Below, in pieces: positions 7,760 to 15,058 of a DNA stretch of 26,299 nt. The notes beneath the pieces are model-generated. The model ran no database searches and had not been told where the DNA came from. It was given only the letters and a program-made list of their open reading frames with translations. This DNA comes from Phycisphaerales bacterium UBA2396 (GTDB lineage: Bacteria; Planctomycetota; Phycisphaerae; Phycisphaerales; UBA1924), in assembly GCA_002343325.1 (NCBI GenBank), contig DDSG01000143.1, positions 325-26,623 on the forward strand. The letters are read 5' to 3'. Each line of letters starts with the position of its first letter. Positions within the stretch are counted from its first letter, which is position 1. The position numbers were made by a program, and so were the translations under genes.

Positions 7760-9139
7760 TCAGTTGAGGTCGATCAGCGGCAGGTCGTGGTTCGCGAGCA
7801 GGTGAACCCGGATGGGGCTGTCGAGCAGCCGGCGAGCGGGCTTGGCGGCCGAGGTGACCAGATGCTCTGTAGTGGGGACTGCCCCGACGCGGCGGGCGAG
7901 TTCCGGGATGGCGGCGCGGAGCACGTCGGCGTTGGTGCGAACCCAGGCCGAGGCGGCGGTCAGGTCGGTGAGGGCCCGCTCGACGCCCGGCTCATCCGTG
8001 GCGTGCGAGAAGGCGTGAACCTCGCCTGATTCTGAGACGGCCAATTCGACGCGAGGAGCGTACGGGCAGCGGGTCTCGAGCCCGCGGAGCCCGGCGACCT
8101 TCGCCCAGAGCCCGGGCTGGGGGTCTGCCGGCGCGAGCGGGGCGGTGGAGGCGTGCGATGGGGTGATTGGCGCGTGCGGCTGGGCGATCTCGGTCGAGAG
8201 GCCGTGGTTCGCACGAACGCTGTCGATGATGAGCCGGCCGAGGTCGGCGGGGGAGAGATCGCAGACGCCGACGTAGACGGGAACGCTCGGGCCGGCGGAG
8301 ATGCGATCGGGCAGGGCGAGCACATCGATAGACCGAGCCAGATGCGTGGCGACGGTGTTGGCGAGTCGAGCGGCGGCGGGCTCGGCCTTGGCCTGCGGGG
8401 AGCCCATGACGGCGGCACGGATCGCCGGGGGATTCAGCAGCGATTCGGACTGCGCGAGGCAAAGCCCCTTGATCGCGCGGTAGCAGGCGACGACGGCGGC
8501 GTCGTTGGCACCGGTCAGGAGCGTGACGCGGGCGATGCCGGGGAGTGCGGCGAGTTCGGGCTCGCCGACTTCATCGACGCTGAGGATCCAATGAGCGGCG
8601 ATCGGCGCGGCGGCGGCAACGGCGGCTTGAAGGGTGGAGCCTTCGGGAAGCGTCAGGGTTCGGCCTTGGCCGAGAAGGTCGATGGAGGCCGAGCGGCCGC
8701 GCACGCGAACCAGGGCGACCGGGCCGGCCGACTTGGTGGCACAGGATCGGGCGTACTGGTGAACCCAGGCGGAGGTGAGCACGGGGAGGTGGCCGACAAC
8801 GATGGACTCGATCTCGCCGGCGCGAGGGATCGCGGGGGTGGGGCCTTGCGAGATCGCGGTCGACGCGGCGGGGGTGCTACGGGCGGGTCTGGCCTGTGGG
8901 GGCGTCGAGACGACGGCGGAAGTTGCCTTGGCGGGGGAAGAGGGCGTGGGTGAGCGAAGCGGTGGGAGCGGAATGTCGTCGTCGACGGTGGCGGCGGCGG
9001 GGGCAGTGGGCGATTCGCCGAGGAAGAGATCGGTGAGTGCGTCGATCTCGTCGTGTTCGAGGGAGGGCGCACGATCCACGCGGCCGAGCGTGGCGGCGTT
9101 CCTTGCGGGGTTCAGTGGATCGCGTGCTTTATCGCTCAT
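7760..9139 (-). CDS. Uncharacterised protein, possible degenerate ParA/MinD-like partner
   Basis: 459 residues. Residues 1-105 are Pro/Ala/Ser/Thr-rich and probably disordered, with a short acidic helix at 28-42 (EHDEIDALTDLFL) that could be a docking peptide. From about 110 comes a folded domain: IESIVVGHLPVLTSAWVHQY, then VALVRVRG, HWILSVDE and ARVTLLTGANDAAVVACYRA leading to IKGL. The last segment resembles the MinD/ParA strand and helix after Walker B, but there is no Walker A lysine motif. A second alpha/beta part follows to the C-terminus. The gene starts 17 bp after the ParA-CBM48 gene and is surely cotranscribed with it. I cannot name the family; a non-catalytic partner of the ATPase is an inference. 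Confidence 0.72.
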   Translation of the reverse strand: MSDKARDPLNPARNAATLGRVDRAPSLEHDEIDALTDLFLGESPTAPAAATVDDDIPLPPLRSPTPSSPAKATSAVVSTPPQARPARSTPAASTAISQGPTPAIPRAGEIESIVVGHLPVLTSAWVHQYARSCATKSAGPVALVRVRGRSASIDLLGQGRTLTLPEGSTLQAAVAAAAPIAAHWILSVDEVGEPELAALPGIARVTLLTGANDAAVVACYRAIKGLCLAQSESLLNPPAIRAAVMGSPQAKAEPAAARLANTVATHLARSIDVLALPDRISAGPSVPVYVGVCDLSPADLGRLIIDSVRANHGLSTEIAQPHAPITPSHASTAPLAPADPQPGLWAKVAGLRGLETRCPYAPRVELAVSESGEVHAFSHATDEPGVERALTDLTAASAWVRTNADVLRAAIPELARRVGAVPTTEHLVTSAAKPARRLLDSPIRVHLLANHDLPLIDLN

Positions 9140-9156
9140 CGTGTGACGATAGGCGG

Positions 9157-10578
9157 TCAGGCGCTGGTGCTGAGGGTTTCGGTGGTGGTGCGGACGGAGC
9201 AGAGGTTGTTGGGCTCGCCGAAGGGGTTGTAGACGACTTCGGGGTTGAATTCGTCGGGGCGCCAGACGCCGTCAACCACGAGGCGGTACTGGTGCTCGCC
9301 CGGGGGGAGCGGGAGGCAGAGCTCCCAGACGCCCATGGCGTCGTTGCGGTGCATGGGGGTGGCGCTGGGGGACCAGTTGTTGAAGGTGCCGGCGATGGCC
9401 ATGGTCGCCCCGGCGTTGAGAGGCTGCATAAAGAGCACACCTTGCGAGGTGTAGCGGACGCCGAAGAGCGACTTCGCGGACTCCGCGGCCTTGGTGGGCT
9501 TGACTTCGACGTTGTCGGTCAGGCGCAGCGGGGCCTGGGCGGCCTCGGGGCGGCGGAGCAGTCGCTGGGCACGCTGCACGAGCTCGGCGGCGCGGGAGAG
9601 ACCGGTGGGTGAGTCGGGCGAGTTCGCGGCGGGGGCGGCGCTCAGCCCGGCGTTGGCCATCACGCGATTGAGCTCGGTCGTGATCGAATCGCCGGCGGCG
9701 GGAGTGCCTTCAGGCGTCGTGTCCTGCGTCGCGGGTTCGTCGAGGTCCGGCGCATCGGGGAGCAGGTCGTCCAGCGGGACAGTCTGGGGCAAGGAGCCGC
9801 GGAGCCCCAGCGTCGCGACACACCACTCCGCGAGGCGGAGGTAGTCGTGGGATCCTTCGGCCTCGGGGTCGTACTCGTGGATGGACTGGCCGAAGCTGGC
9901 GGCATCCTTGAGCTTGGCGTCCCGGCGGACGATGGCGGGGATGACATGGTGCGAGAATCGGCGGCGGAGCTCGTCGAGAAGGTCGCGGGCGACGCTGCTG
10001 GTCTCGTCGTGGATCGTGGGCAAAAGCCAGGTCTGAGGCGTCAGGCCCAAACGCTTGGCGAGGCTCTTGATGGTGCTGACCTGCTTGGTGGCGCCCTGGA
10101 GCGAGAAATACCCGGTTTCAACGGGGATCAGGACGATGTTGGCTGAGCAGAGGGCGTTGTAGGTGAGCAGCCCGATGCTGGGCGAGCTGTCGACGATGGC
10201 GACGTCGTAGTCATTCTGGAAGCGTTCGAGGACCATGGAGAGTCGGCGCTCGCGGTCGGGCCGATCGGCGAGCCCGCCGCGCGGCGATTCGAGCCCGGCG
10301 AGCTTCATGCGGCTGGGCGCGAGGTCGAGGTTCCGCCCGGCGTGCCAAAGAAGCCGGCCCGGATCGACGGGGCGCGTCGGCGGGGTCAGCATCGCGTCAC
10401 CGATGTCCAGGTCGATCTTGTTTTCGGGGATGCCCAGGCCCGCGGCGCAGTGCGACTGCGGGTCCATGTCGACCAGCAGCACCCGCAGGCCCGCGCGGGC
10501 GAGCCCGGCGGCCAGGTTGATGGCGGTGGTGGTCTTGCCGCAGCCACCCTTCTGATTGATGATCGTGATCGTGCGCAC
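9157..10578 (-). CDS. ParA/Soj-type ATPase fused to a CBM48/AMPK1 glycogen-binding domain
   Basis: 473 residues. Residues 1-255 are a ParA ATPase: deviant Walker A KGGCGKTT at 10-17, Walker A' VDMDPQ, Walker B VAIVDSSPSIG, then a segment IPVETGYFSLQGATKQ typical of Soj. Residues 255-370 form a Pro/Asp/Thr-rich linker ending in an Arg-rich helix. Residues 373-465 form a CBM48/AMPK-beta-type domain: AGTFNNWSP, PMHRN, GVWELCLPLPPGEHQYRLVV, DGVWRPD and NPFGEPNNLCSV. ParA proteins position chromosomes, plasmids or protein assemblies; CBM48 domains bind glycogen-like glucans. GTG 10578 is chosen because it begins the first ParA strand and follows GAGGAG by 6 nt. No parB is adjacent. It may place glycogen granules or another cargo (inference). 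Confidence 0.9.
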   Translation of the reverse strand: MRTITIINQKGGCGKTTTAINLAAGLARAGLRVLLVDMDPQSHCAAGLGIPENKIDLDIGDAMLTPPTRPVDPGRLLWHAGRNLDLAPSRMKLAGLESPRGGLADRPDRERRLSMVLERFQNDYDVAIVDSSPSIGLLTYNALCSANIVLIPVETGYFSLQGATKQVSTIKSLAKRLGLTPQTWLLPTIHDETSSVARDLLDELRRRFSHHVIPAIVRRDAKLKDAASFGQSIHEYDPEAEGSHDYLRLAEWCVATLGLRGSLPQTVPLDDLLPDAPDLDEPATQDTTPEGTPAAGDSITTELNRVMANAGLSAAPAANSPDSPTGLSRAAELVQRAQRLLRRPEAAQAPLRLTDNVEVKPTKAAESAKSLFGVRYTSQGVLFMQPLNAGATMAIAGTFNNWSPSATPMHRNDAMGVWELCLPLPPGEHQYRLVVDGVWRPDEFNPEVVYNPFGEPNNLCSVRTTTETLSTSA

Positions 10579-10696
10579 TCGAGTCTCCTCGGGCCGGGGA
10601 ACAACACAACGCCAAGACAATCCCGTCGCCGGGCATCTCGTTCGCTGGCCTGATACCGGACGTGATCGCCCGGTTTCTCCTCTCCGTGGTGGGCAC

Positions 10697-10719
10697 GGCG
10701 GCCGAAGAACTCGGTCGCC
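10697..10719 (-). other. Hairpin between aroB and the ParA-CBM48 gene
   Basis: A 9-bp stem with one G-T pair (10697-10705 with 10711-10719) and a 5-nt loop. No T-run follows on either strand. It would lie in the leader of the ParA-CBM48 gene or the trailer of aroB. It could be a processing or regulatory structure. Confidence 0.3.
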
Positions 10720-10798
10720 GGACATAGCCCATAACTCCGTGGGGAACTATCGGACTCGGCCGGTCCGGCGCTTGAATGTCCACGTTTTTGCGCGTAGC

Positions 10799-10818
10799 AA
10801 CCCCATGTTTCTGGGGTT
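10799..10818 (-). terminator. Weak hairpin at the aroB stop codon
   Basis: AACCCCA and TGGGGTT (7 bp, 6-nt loop) pair directly at the TAA of aroB, overlapping it by one base. No T-run follows on the minus strand, so it is at best a weak terminator or an RNA-end stabiliser. Confidence 0.3.
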
Positions 10819-11984
10819 TATCCGCGGCGAATCGCCTCGATCGCCCGGAGCACAGCGTGCCTGGGCGGGTCGTCGCGAACGAGGCACGTGCCGTCGCCCT
10901 TGGGCAGAACCAAGCGCAGGCGGCCGGCGGCGACCTTCTTGTCGTGCGACATCAGTTGCAGCACGTGATCGGCGGATGGGAGCCCGAGCACGGCGGATGG
11001 AAGCCCGGCGGCACTGAGCGCGGCCTTCACATGACTAGGGAATTCACCCGGTGCGATGCCGAGCTCGGCGGAGCAGACCGCGGCGGCATGGAGCCCGAGC
11101 GCGACGGCCTCGCCGTGGGTGAGCGGGGCGCGGGCGGGATCGGCGTCGGGTGAGAGGTTGGGGAGGGTCTCGATAGCGTGGCCGAAGGTGTGCCCGAGGT
11201 TGAGCAGGGCGCGCCCGCCTTGATCGCTCGGGGCTTCCTCGCGTTCGTCGCCGGCGACGACACGGGCCTTGACGGCAACATTTCGGGCGACGAGTTCAAC
11301 GAGGGTTGCGGCGTCACGGGCGAGGACGCGGGGCAGGGCGGCGAGCGTCCAGGCGACGAGATCAGGGTCGCCGAAAGCGGCGGAAAGGAGCCCGTGTTTG
11401 AGGCACTCGGCGAGCCCGCCGCGGAGCTCGCGGTCGGGGAGGGTGTGGAGCGTGGAGGTGTCGGCGAGGACGGCGTGGGGCTGGTGGAAGGCGCCGAGGA
11501 GGTTCTTCTTGAGGTCTCCGCCTGCGAGGAGAAGGTTGGCGCCGGTCTTGCCGCCGACGCTGGCGTCGACCATGGACAGGAGGGTGGTGGGGCACTGGAT
11601 GACGGGGACGCCGCGACGGTAGATGGCGGCGGCGAAGCCGGCGAGGTCGCCAACGATGCCCCCGCCGAGGGCGATCACGGGCTCGTGGCGTTCGAGCTTG
11701 TGGGTCGCGATGGTGTTGAGGACCGGGGCGAGCGCGTCGAGGGTCTTGAGCGACTCGTCGGCCTGGAGAAGCGATTGTTCGACCGCGAGCCCGGCGAGCG
11801 AGAGCGAGTTGCGGACGTCGCGAACGAGCGCGACGGGCAGGGCGGAGTCGTAGACGAGGACGGTGCGAGCGGCTTTGGGGAGCAGCCCTCGAACGGTCTG
11901 GCCCAGGGAGGCGAGGAGTCCCGGGCCGATCTGAACGTCGTAGCCGCGGCTGGCCTCGACGCGGACGGTCGCGGGGGTGGTCAT
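10818..11984 (-). CDS. aroB: 3-dehydroquinate synthase
   Basis: Converts DAHP to 3-dehydroquinate, the second step of the shikimate pathway to aromatic amino acids; an NAD- and metal-dependent cytoplasmic enzyme. The 388-residue product has the NAD-binding ALGGGIVGDLAGFAAA near residues 105-120, the active-site block PTTLLSMVDASVGGKTGAN at about 132-150, and the metal-ligand motifs NLGHTFGHAIE and HGEAVALG. The length is usual. ATG 11984 is chosen because it directly precedes the N-terminal strand; the frame is open further upstream but only as overlap with rsfS. It starts 7 bp after the rsfS stop, so it belongs to the lpxA-to-aroB operon. Confidence 0.95.
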   Translation of the reverse strand: MTTPATVRVEASRGYDVQIGPGLLASLGQTVRGLLPKAARTVLVYDSALPVALVRDVRNSLSLAGLAVEQSLLQADESLKTLDALAPVLNTIATHKLERHEPVIALGGGIVGDLAGFAAAIYRRGVPVIQCPTTLLSMVDASVGGKTGANLLLAGGDLKKNLLGAFHQPHAVLADTSTLHTLPDRELRGGLAECLKHGLLSAAFGDPDLVAWTLAALPRVLARDAATLVELVARNVAVKARVVAGDEREEAPSDQGGRALLNLGHTFGHAIETLPNLSPDADPARAPLTHGEAVALGLHAAAVCSAELGIAPGEFPSHVKAALSAAGLPSAVLGLPSADHVLQLMSHDKKVAAGRLRLVLPKGDGTCLVRDDPPRHAVLRAIEAIRRG

Positions 11985-11991
11985 TGCGGGC

Positions 11992-12567
11992 TCACTCGGC
12001 GGTTGCACGGCGTGCGCGTGCGGGCGGGGAGGTGCGTTCCCAGGAGACACGGGGGGCGTCGCCCCACATCATCTCGAGGTCGTAGTAGGCGCGGGTGTTG
12101 GGCTCGAAGAGGTGGACGACCACGTCGACAAAGTCGGCGAGCACCCAGGTGGCGCGATCGTCGACGCTGCGACGCGAGAGGGTGTACTGGCGGGCGCGGC
12201 CGAGCTCGGCGACGTCGTCGAGGGTCGAGCGCATCTGGCGGTCGGAGGTGCCCGAGCCGATCACGATGAAGTCGGTCATCGGGCTGATGCCCGACACGTC
12301 GAGCACGACGACGTCGATGCACTTGTTGTCGCTGAGGAGTCGTGCGGCCTCGACGGCAAAGTCGCGGGCGCCGGGCGTCGCGGGCTTGGGCGCGGGCTGC
12401 GGGGCGTGCTCGGCGGGCTTCTTGGACGCTCGCTTGGCTGTCGGTTTGGCGGCGGGCTTGCGCGCGGGCTTGTCGGCGCCGGCATCGGCGGCACGCTTGG
12501 GCGCGCTCTTGGTCTTCTTGACGGGCTTCTCAACGGGGGCTTTGGACGTGGTCGCTTTCTTGGCCAT
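11992..12567 (-). CDS. rsfS: Ribosome silencing factor with a long basic N-terminal tail
   Basis: RsfS (Iojap/YbeB) binds ribosomal protein L14 (uL14) and blocks subunit joining under starvation. The RsfS domain spans about residues 68-180: AVEAARLLSDNKCIDVVVLD, VSGISPMTDFIVIGSGTSDRQ in two blocks, then RSVDDRATWVLADFVDVVVH and YYDLEMMWGDA. Most RsfS proteins are about 105-120 residues; here some 65 Lys/Ala/Pro-rich residues precede the domain, a histone-H1-like low-complexity tail. ATG 12567 is the only start near the upstream gene stop (3 bp away). An internal start that drops the tail cannot be excluded, but the tail is in frame and uninterrupted. It lies between the metallo-beta-lactamase-fold gene and aroB. 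Confidence 0.9.
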   Translation of the reverse strand: MAKKATTSKAPVEKPVKKTKSAPKRAADAGADKPARKPAAKPTAKRASKKPAEHAPQPAPKPATPGARDFAVEAARLLSDNKCIDVVVLDVSGISPMTDFIVIGSGTSDRQMRSTLDDVAELGRARQYTLSRRSVDDRATWVLADFVDVVVHLFEPNTRAYYDLEMMWGDAPRVSWERTSPPARARRATAE

Positions 12568-12570
12568 TGC

Positions 12571-13422
12571 TCAAGCGTAGACCGACGCGGGCGGGAGGGA
12601 CGCGGCAGTGCCCAGCGGGAGGATCGGGGTGGGGGCGCCGGGCTGGGCGATGTGGAGTTCGTATGGGGCGCCGGCGTGGGCGGCCGCGGCGCGGTCGGGG
12701 GTGTTGCACTGGCGAGAGAGGTGCAGCAGCACGACGCGGCGGGCGGGCGCGATGTCGCGGGCGAGGCGTGCGGATTGCTCGTTGGAGAGGTGCCCCGAGC
12801 CGCCCATGATGCGTTGCTTGAGGTAGTCGGGTCGGTTGGAGGCCAGTTCGAGGTGAGGGCAGTAGTTGCACTCGAGGGCGAGGGTGCCCACGCCGCGGAG
12901 GTGATCGGCGAGTTCGGCGGTGGGTCGGCCGAGGTCGGTGGCGTAGCCGAGGTCGCCGCGGCCGTCGTCGAAGTGGACGCGGAAGGCGGCGGCGCCGAGG
13001 CTGTCGTGGGCGACGAGGATCGAGCGGACGTGGACGCCCGGGGCGGGCGAGAAGTCGTCGCGGAAGGGCTCGGTGCGGTGGTGGAGGAGTCCTTCGCGTT
13101 CGGCGCGGCCGAGGTGTCGGGCGTGCATGAAGACGGGGGTGTCGTCGGGGAGTGAGGCGAGGAAGGAGGGGTTGGCGTGGTCGGTGTCGAGGTGGGTGAG
13201 GACGACGGCGAGGATGGGCGCGTCGGCGAGACCCGCGGCGTCGAGGAGCGTGCGGGTGCGGCGGCGGGAGAAGCCGCAGTCGATCAGGAGGATCCCGGCG
13301 GGGAGCACGATGGCGGAGCAATTGCCGGAGGAACTGCTGCCCAGCACGCAGAGAGACGCGGCGGTCACGCCCGCCGGCGGCGAGGGCTTGGGTTCGAGGT
13401 GATCAAAGAGCCCGGGGGTCAC
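12571..13422 (-). CDS. Metallo-beta-lactamase-fold protein, YycJ/WalJ-like
   Basis: A 283-residue protein of the metallo-beta-lactamase fold. The opening CVLGSSSSGNCSAIVL and LLIDCGFS, then AHDSLGAAAFRV, GYATDLG, LALECNY and MGGSGHLSNEQSA, followed by HLS, match the YycJ/WalJ family, whose members are linked to DNA exonuclease activity and cell-wall signalling. The metal motif at residues 77-82 is THLDTDH, that is HxDxDH instead of HxHxDH. GTG 13422 overlaps the lpxA stop codon (GTGA), which fixes the start by translational coupling. The frame is open far upstream, but that stretch is antisense or out-of-frame lpxA and lipB sequence. Substrate unknown. Confidence 0.88.
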   Translation of the reverse strand: MTPGLFDHLEPKPSPPAGVTAASLCVLGSSSSGNCSAIVLPAGILLIDCGFSRRRTRTLLDAAGLADAPILAVVLTHLDTDHANPSFLASLPDDTPVFMHARHLGRAEREGLLHHRTEPFRDDFSPAPGVHVRSILVAHDSLGAAAFRVHFDDGRGDLGYATDLGRPTAELADHLRGVGTLALECNYCPHLELASNRPDYLKQRIMGGSGHLSNEQSARLARDIAPARRVVLLHLSRQCNTPDRAAAAHAGAPYELHIAQPGAPTPILPLGTAASLPPASVYA

Positions 13423-14291
13423 CCGATGTCGTCCTCGGGGGGGAGGTCGGTGTCGAGGGTGCCGCGTTTGATGGCGCGGTAGAGGGCGACGAGCTCGCGG
13501 CTGGGGCGGCCGATGCCCGGGCAGATGACGCGCTTGCACTCGACGACGAACTGGAGGAGTTCCTGAACGGGCGGGCAGTCGTGCGAGAGTTCGGTGAGCG
13601 TGGCGACCATCTCGGGGCGTGTGCTGCTGGGACGGAGGACTTTGTTGAAGGCCCAGCGGACCTTGGTGATGTGCTCGCGCGGGATGCCGGAGCGCCGCAT
13701 GCCGACGAGGTTGACGCCGTGGAGGCGGTTGCGGCCCCAGGCGACGCAGAAGGGCGGGACGTCGGTGGAGACGGCGGAGCCGCCGGAGAGGAAGGCGAGG
13801 CGTCCGATGCGGTTGAACTGGTGGACCATGCACCCGGCGGAGATGTTGGCGCGGTCGCCGACGGAAGAGTGTCCGGCGAGAGCGGCGTTGTTGGCGAGGA
13901 TGACATCGTTGCCGACGGTGGCGTCGTGCCCGGCGTGGGAGCCGACCATCATGAGGACGCGGTCGCCGATGGTGGTTGGGATGTCGGGCTTGGTGGCGGC
14001 GTGAACGGTGACGGACTCGCGGAGGAGGCACCCTTTGCCGATGCGGACGCCTGCGGTGGGCATGCCGAGGGTGAACTTGAAGTCCTGCGGGGGCGTGCCG
14101 AGGGAAACGTTGGGGTAGATGATGGTGGCTTCGCCGACGTGGAGAGGCCCGGCGAGGAAGGCGTGGGCGAGGACCTTGACGCCGGCGTCGAGGCGGACGT
14201 TGGCGCCGATGACGCAACCGGGGCCGATTTCGACGTCGTCGGCGAGGATGGCGCTGGGGTGCACGTCGGCGGTGGGATGGACTTTGGGCAT
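13419..14291 (-). CDS. lpxA: Acyl-ACP--UDP-N-acetylglucosamine O-acyltransferase
   Basis: The first enzyme of lipid A synthesis; it moves a hydroxyacyl chain from acyl carrier protein to UDP-GlcNAc, in the cytoplasm. The 290-residue product is a left-handed beta-helix of hexapeptide repeats over about residues 1-200. Diagnostic LpxA parts are GMPTAGVRIGKGCLLRESVT, MMVGSHAGHDATVGN with the likely catalytic His at 122, and DVPPFCVAWGRNRLHGVNLV, followed by the C-terminal helical domain. It is about 28 residues longer than E. coli LpxA. It heads the operon with the YycJ-like gene, rsfS and aroB, and is divergent from lipB. No Shine-Dalgarno is seen; a TACCAT hexamer lies 7 nt before the ATG. The gene supports an outer membrane with lipid A. 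Confidence 0.93.
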   Translation of the reverse strand: MPKVHPTADVHPSAILADDVEIGPGCVIGANVRLDAGVKVLAHAFLAGPLHVGEATIIYPNVSLGTPPQDFKFTLGMPTAGVRIGKGCLLRESVTVHAATKPDIPTTIGDRVLMMVGSHAGHDATVGNDVILANNAALAGHSSVGDRANISAGCMVHQFNRIGRLAFLSGGSAVSTDVPPFCVAWGRNRLHGVNLVGMRRSGIPREHITKVRWAFNKVLRPSSTRPEMVATLTELSHDCPPVQELLQFVVECKRVICPGIGRPSRELVALYRAIKRGTLDTDLPPEDDIG

Positions 14292-14298
14292 GGTCCGG

Positions 14299-14304
14299 AT
14301 GGTA
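14299..14304 (-). promoter_or_regulatory. TACCAT hexamer, possible -10 of leaderless lpxA
   Basis: TACCAT on the minus strand lies 7 nt before the lpxA start codon, with no ribosome binding site between or just upstream. It sits in the 47-bp gap shared with lipB, which must hold both promoters. Confidence 0.38.
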
Positions 14305-14327
14305 GGGTCGGGGGGGAGGGGTCGGGG

Positions 14328-14333
14328 TACGAT
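14328..14333 (+). promoter_or_regulatory. TACGAT hexamer, possible -10 of leaderless lipB
   Basis: TACGAT ends 5 nt before GTG 14339. The nearest purine-rich stretch (14311-14320) is some 18 nt from the start codon, too far for a Shine-Dalgarno. It lies in the same 47-bp divergent gap as the lpxA hexamer. Confidence 0.38.
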
Positions 14334-14338
14334 CGGTC

Positions 14339-15037
14339 GTGAACGACCTGCCGGTGATCGACCTTGGGCGGATGACGTACGCGGACGCGTATGCGCGGCA
14401 GGTGGCGGAGCTGGAGGGGGTTCTGGCGGATCGGGATGCGGGGCGGGCGCGCGTGGGAACGCTGCTGCTGGTGGAGCACGACGCGGTGGTGACGGTGAGC
14501 CGTCGGCCCGGGGCGGCGTCGCACCTTTTGGCGACGCCCGAGATGCTGGCGCGGGCCGGGGTGTCGGTGGAGCAGACGGACCGCGGCGGGGATGTGACGT
14601 ACCACGGGCCCGGGCAACTGGTGGCGTACCCCATCCTGGACTTGAACCTGCTGGGGCTCGGGCTGCACGACTACATGAGGCTGCTGGAGGAAGCGGTGAT
14701 CCGGACGCTGGCGGCGTTCGGGATCGCGGGATCGCGGGATGCGACGGCGACGGGCGTGTGGGTCGGGGAGGGCCCGGCGGCGGCGAAAGTCGCGGCGATG
14801 GGCGTGCGCGTGCGCCGGTGGGCGTCGATGCACGGGCTATCGATCAATGTGTCGCCACGGATGGAGCACTTCGGGCTGATCGTGCCGTGCGGGCTTGCGG
14901 GGCGTCCGGTGACGAGCATGGAGCGGCTTCTCGGCGCGGGCTGCCCGGAGATGGGCGCGGTGAAGCGGGAGTTGGTGGCGCACCTGGAAACGCTGACCGC
15001 CGAGGCGGCGCGTGGAGCGCTGCATCGGCGGTCGTGA
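14339..15037 (+). CDS. lipB: Lipoyl(octanoyl) transferase
   Basis: Moves the octanoyl group from acyl carrier protein to lipoyl domains of 2-oxoacid dehydrogenases and the glycine cleavage system. The 232-residue product has the family signature RGGDVTYHGPGQLVAYPI at residues 82-99, then TGVWVG, the catalytic Lys at 150 (KVAAMGVRVRRWASMHG) and the catalytic Cys at 184 (IVPCG). The early motif reads VTVSRRP where many homologues have TLGRR. GTG 14339 is chosen because it opens the conserved N-terminus; no other start lies close by. Divergent from lpxA; it converges on the TPR lipoprotein gene with a 21-bp gap. Lipoyl synthase (lipA) is not in the window. Confidence 0.94.
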   Translation: MNDLPVIDLGRMTYADAYARQVAELEGVLADRDAGRARVGTLLLVEHDAVVTVSRRPGAASHLLATPEMLARAGVSVEQTDRGGDVTYHGPGQLVAYPILDLNLLGLGLHDYMRLLEEAVIRTLAAFGIAGSRDATATGVWVGEGPAAAKVAAMGVRVRRWASMHGLSINVSPRMEHFGLIVPCGLAGRPVTSMERLLGAGCPEMGAVKRELVAHLETLTAEAARGALHRRS

Positions 15038-15058
15038 GAGCGGCGTAGATGGGTGAGA

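Noticed and set aside
10579..10817. A parS or DnaA-box cluster near the ParA gene
   Set aside because: No TGTTTCACGTGAAACA-like palindrome and no TTATCCACA-type repeats are present; only one weak hairpin and TTTATCCGCGG, which is not a DnaA box.
13387..13403. GGTTCGAGGTGATC as a possible T-arm of a tRNA
   Set aside because: It lies in the coding start of the YycJ-like gene and no acceptor, D or anticodon stems can be drawn around it. No tRNA was found elsewhere in the window.
13423..14634. A long N-terminal extension of the YycJ-like frame through lpxA into lipB
   Set aside because: The translated extension is low-complexity Arg/Pro/His and out of frame with lpxA. The GTGA overlap gives a natural start at 13422.
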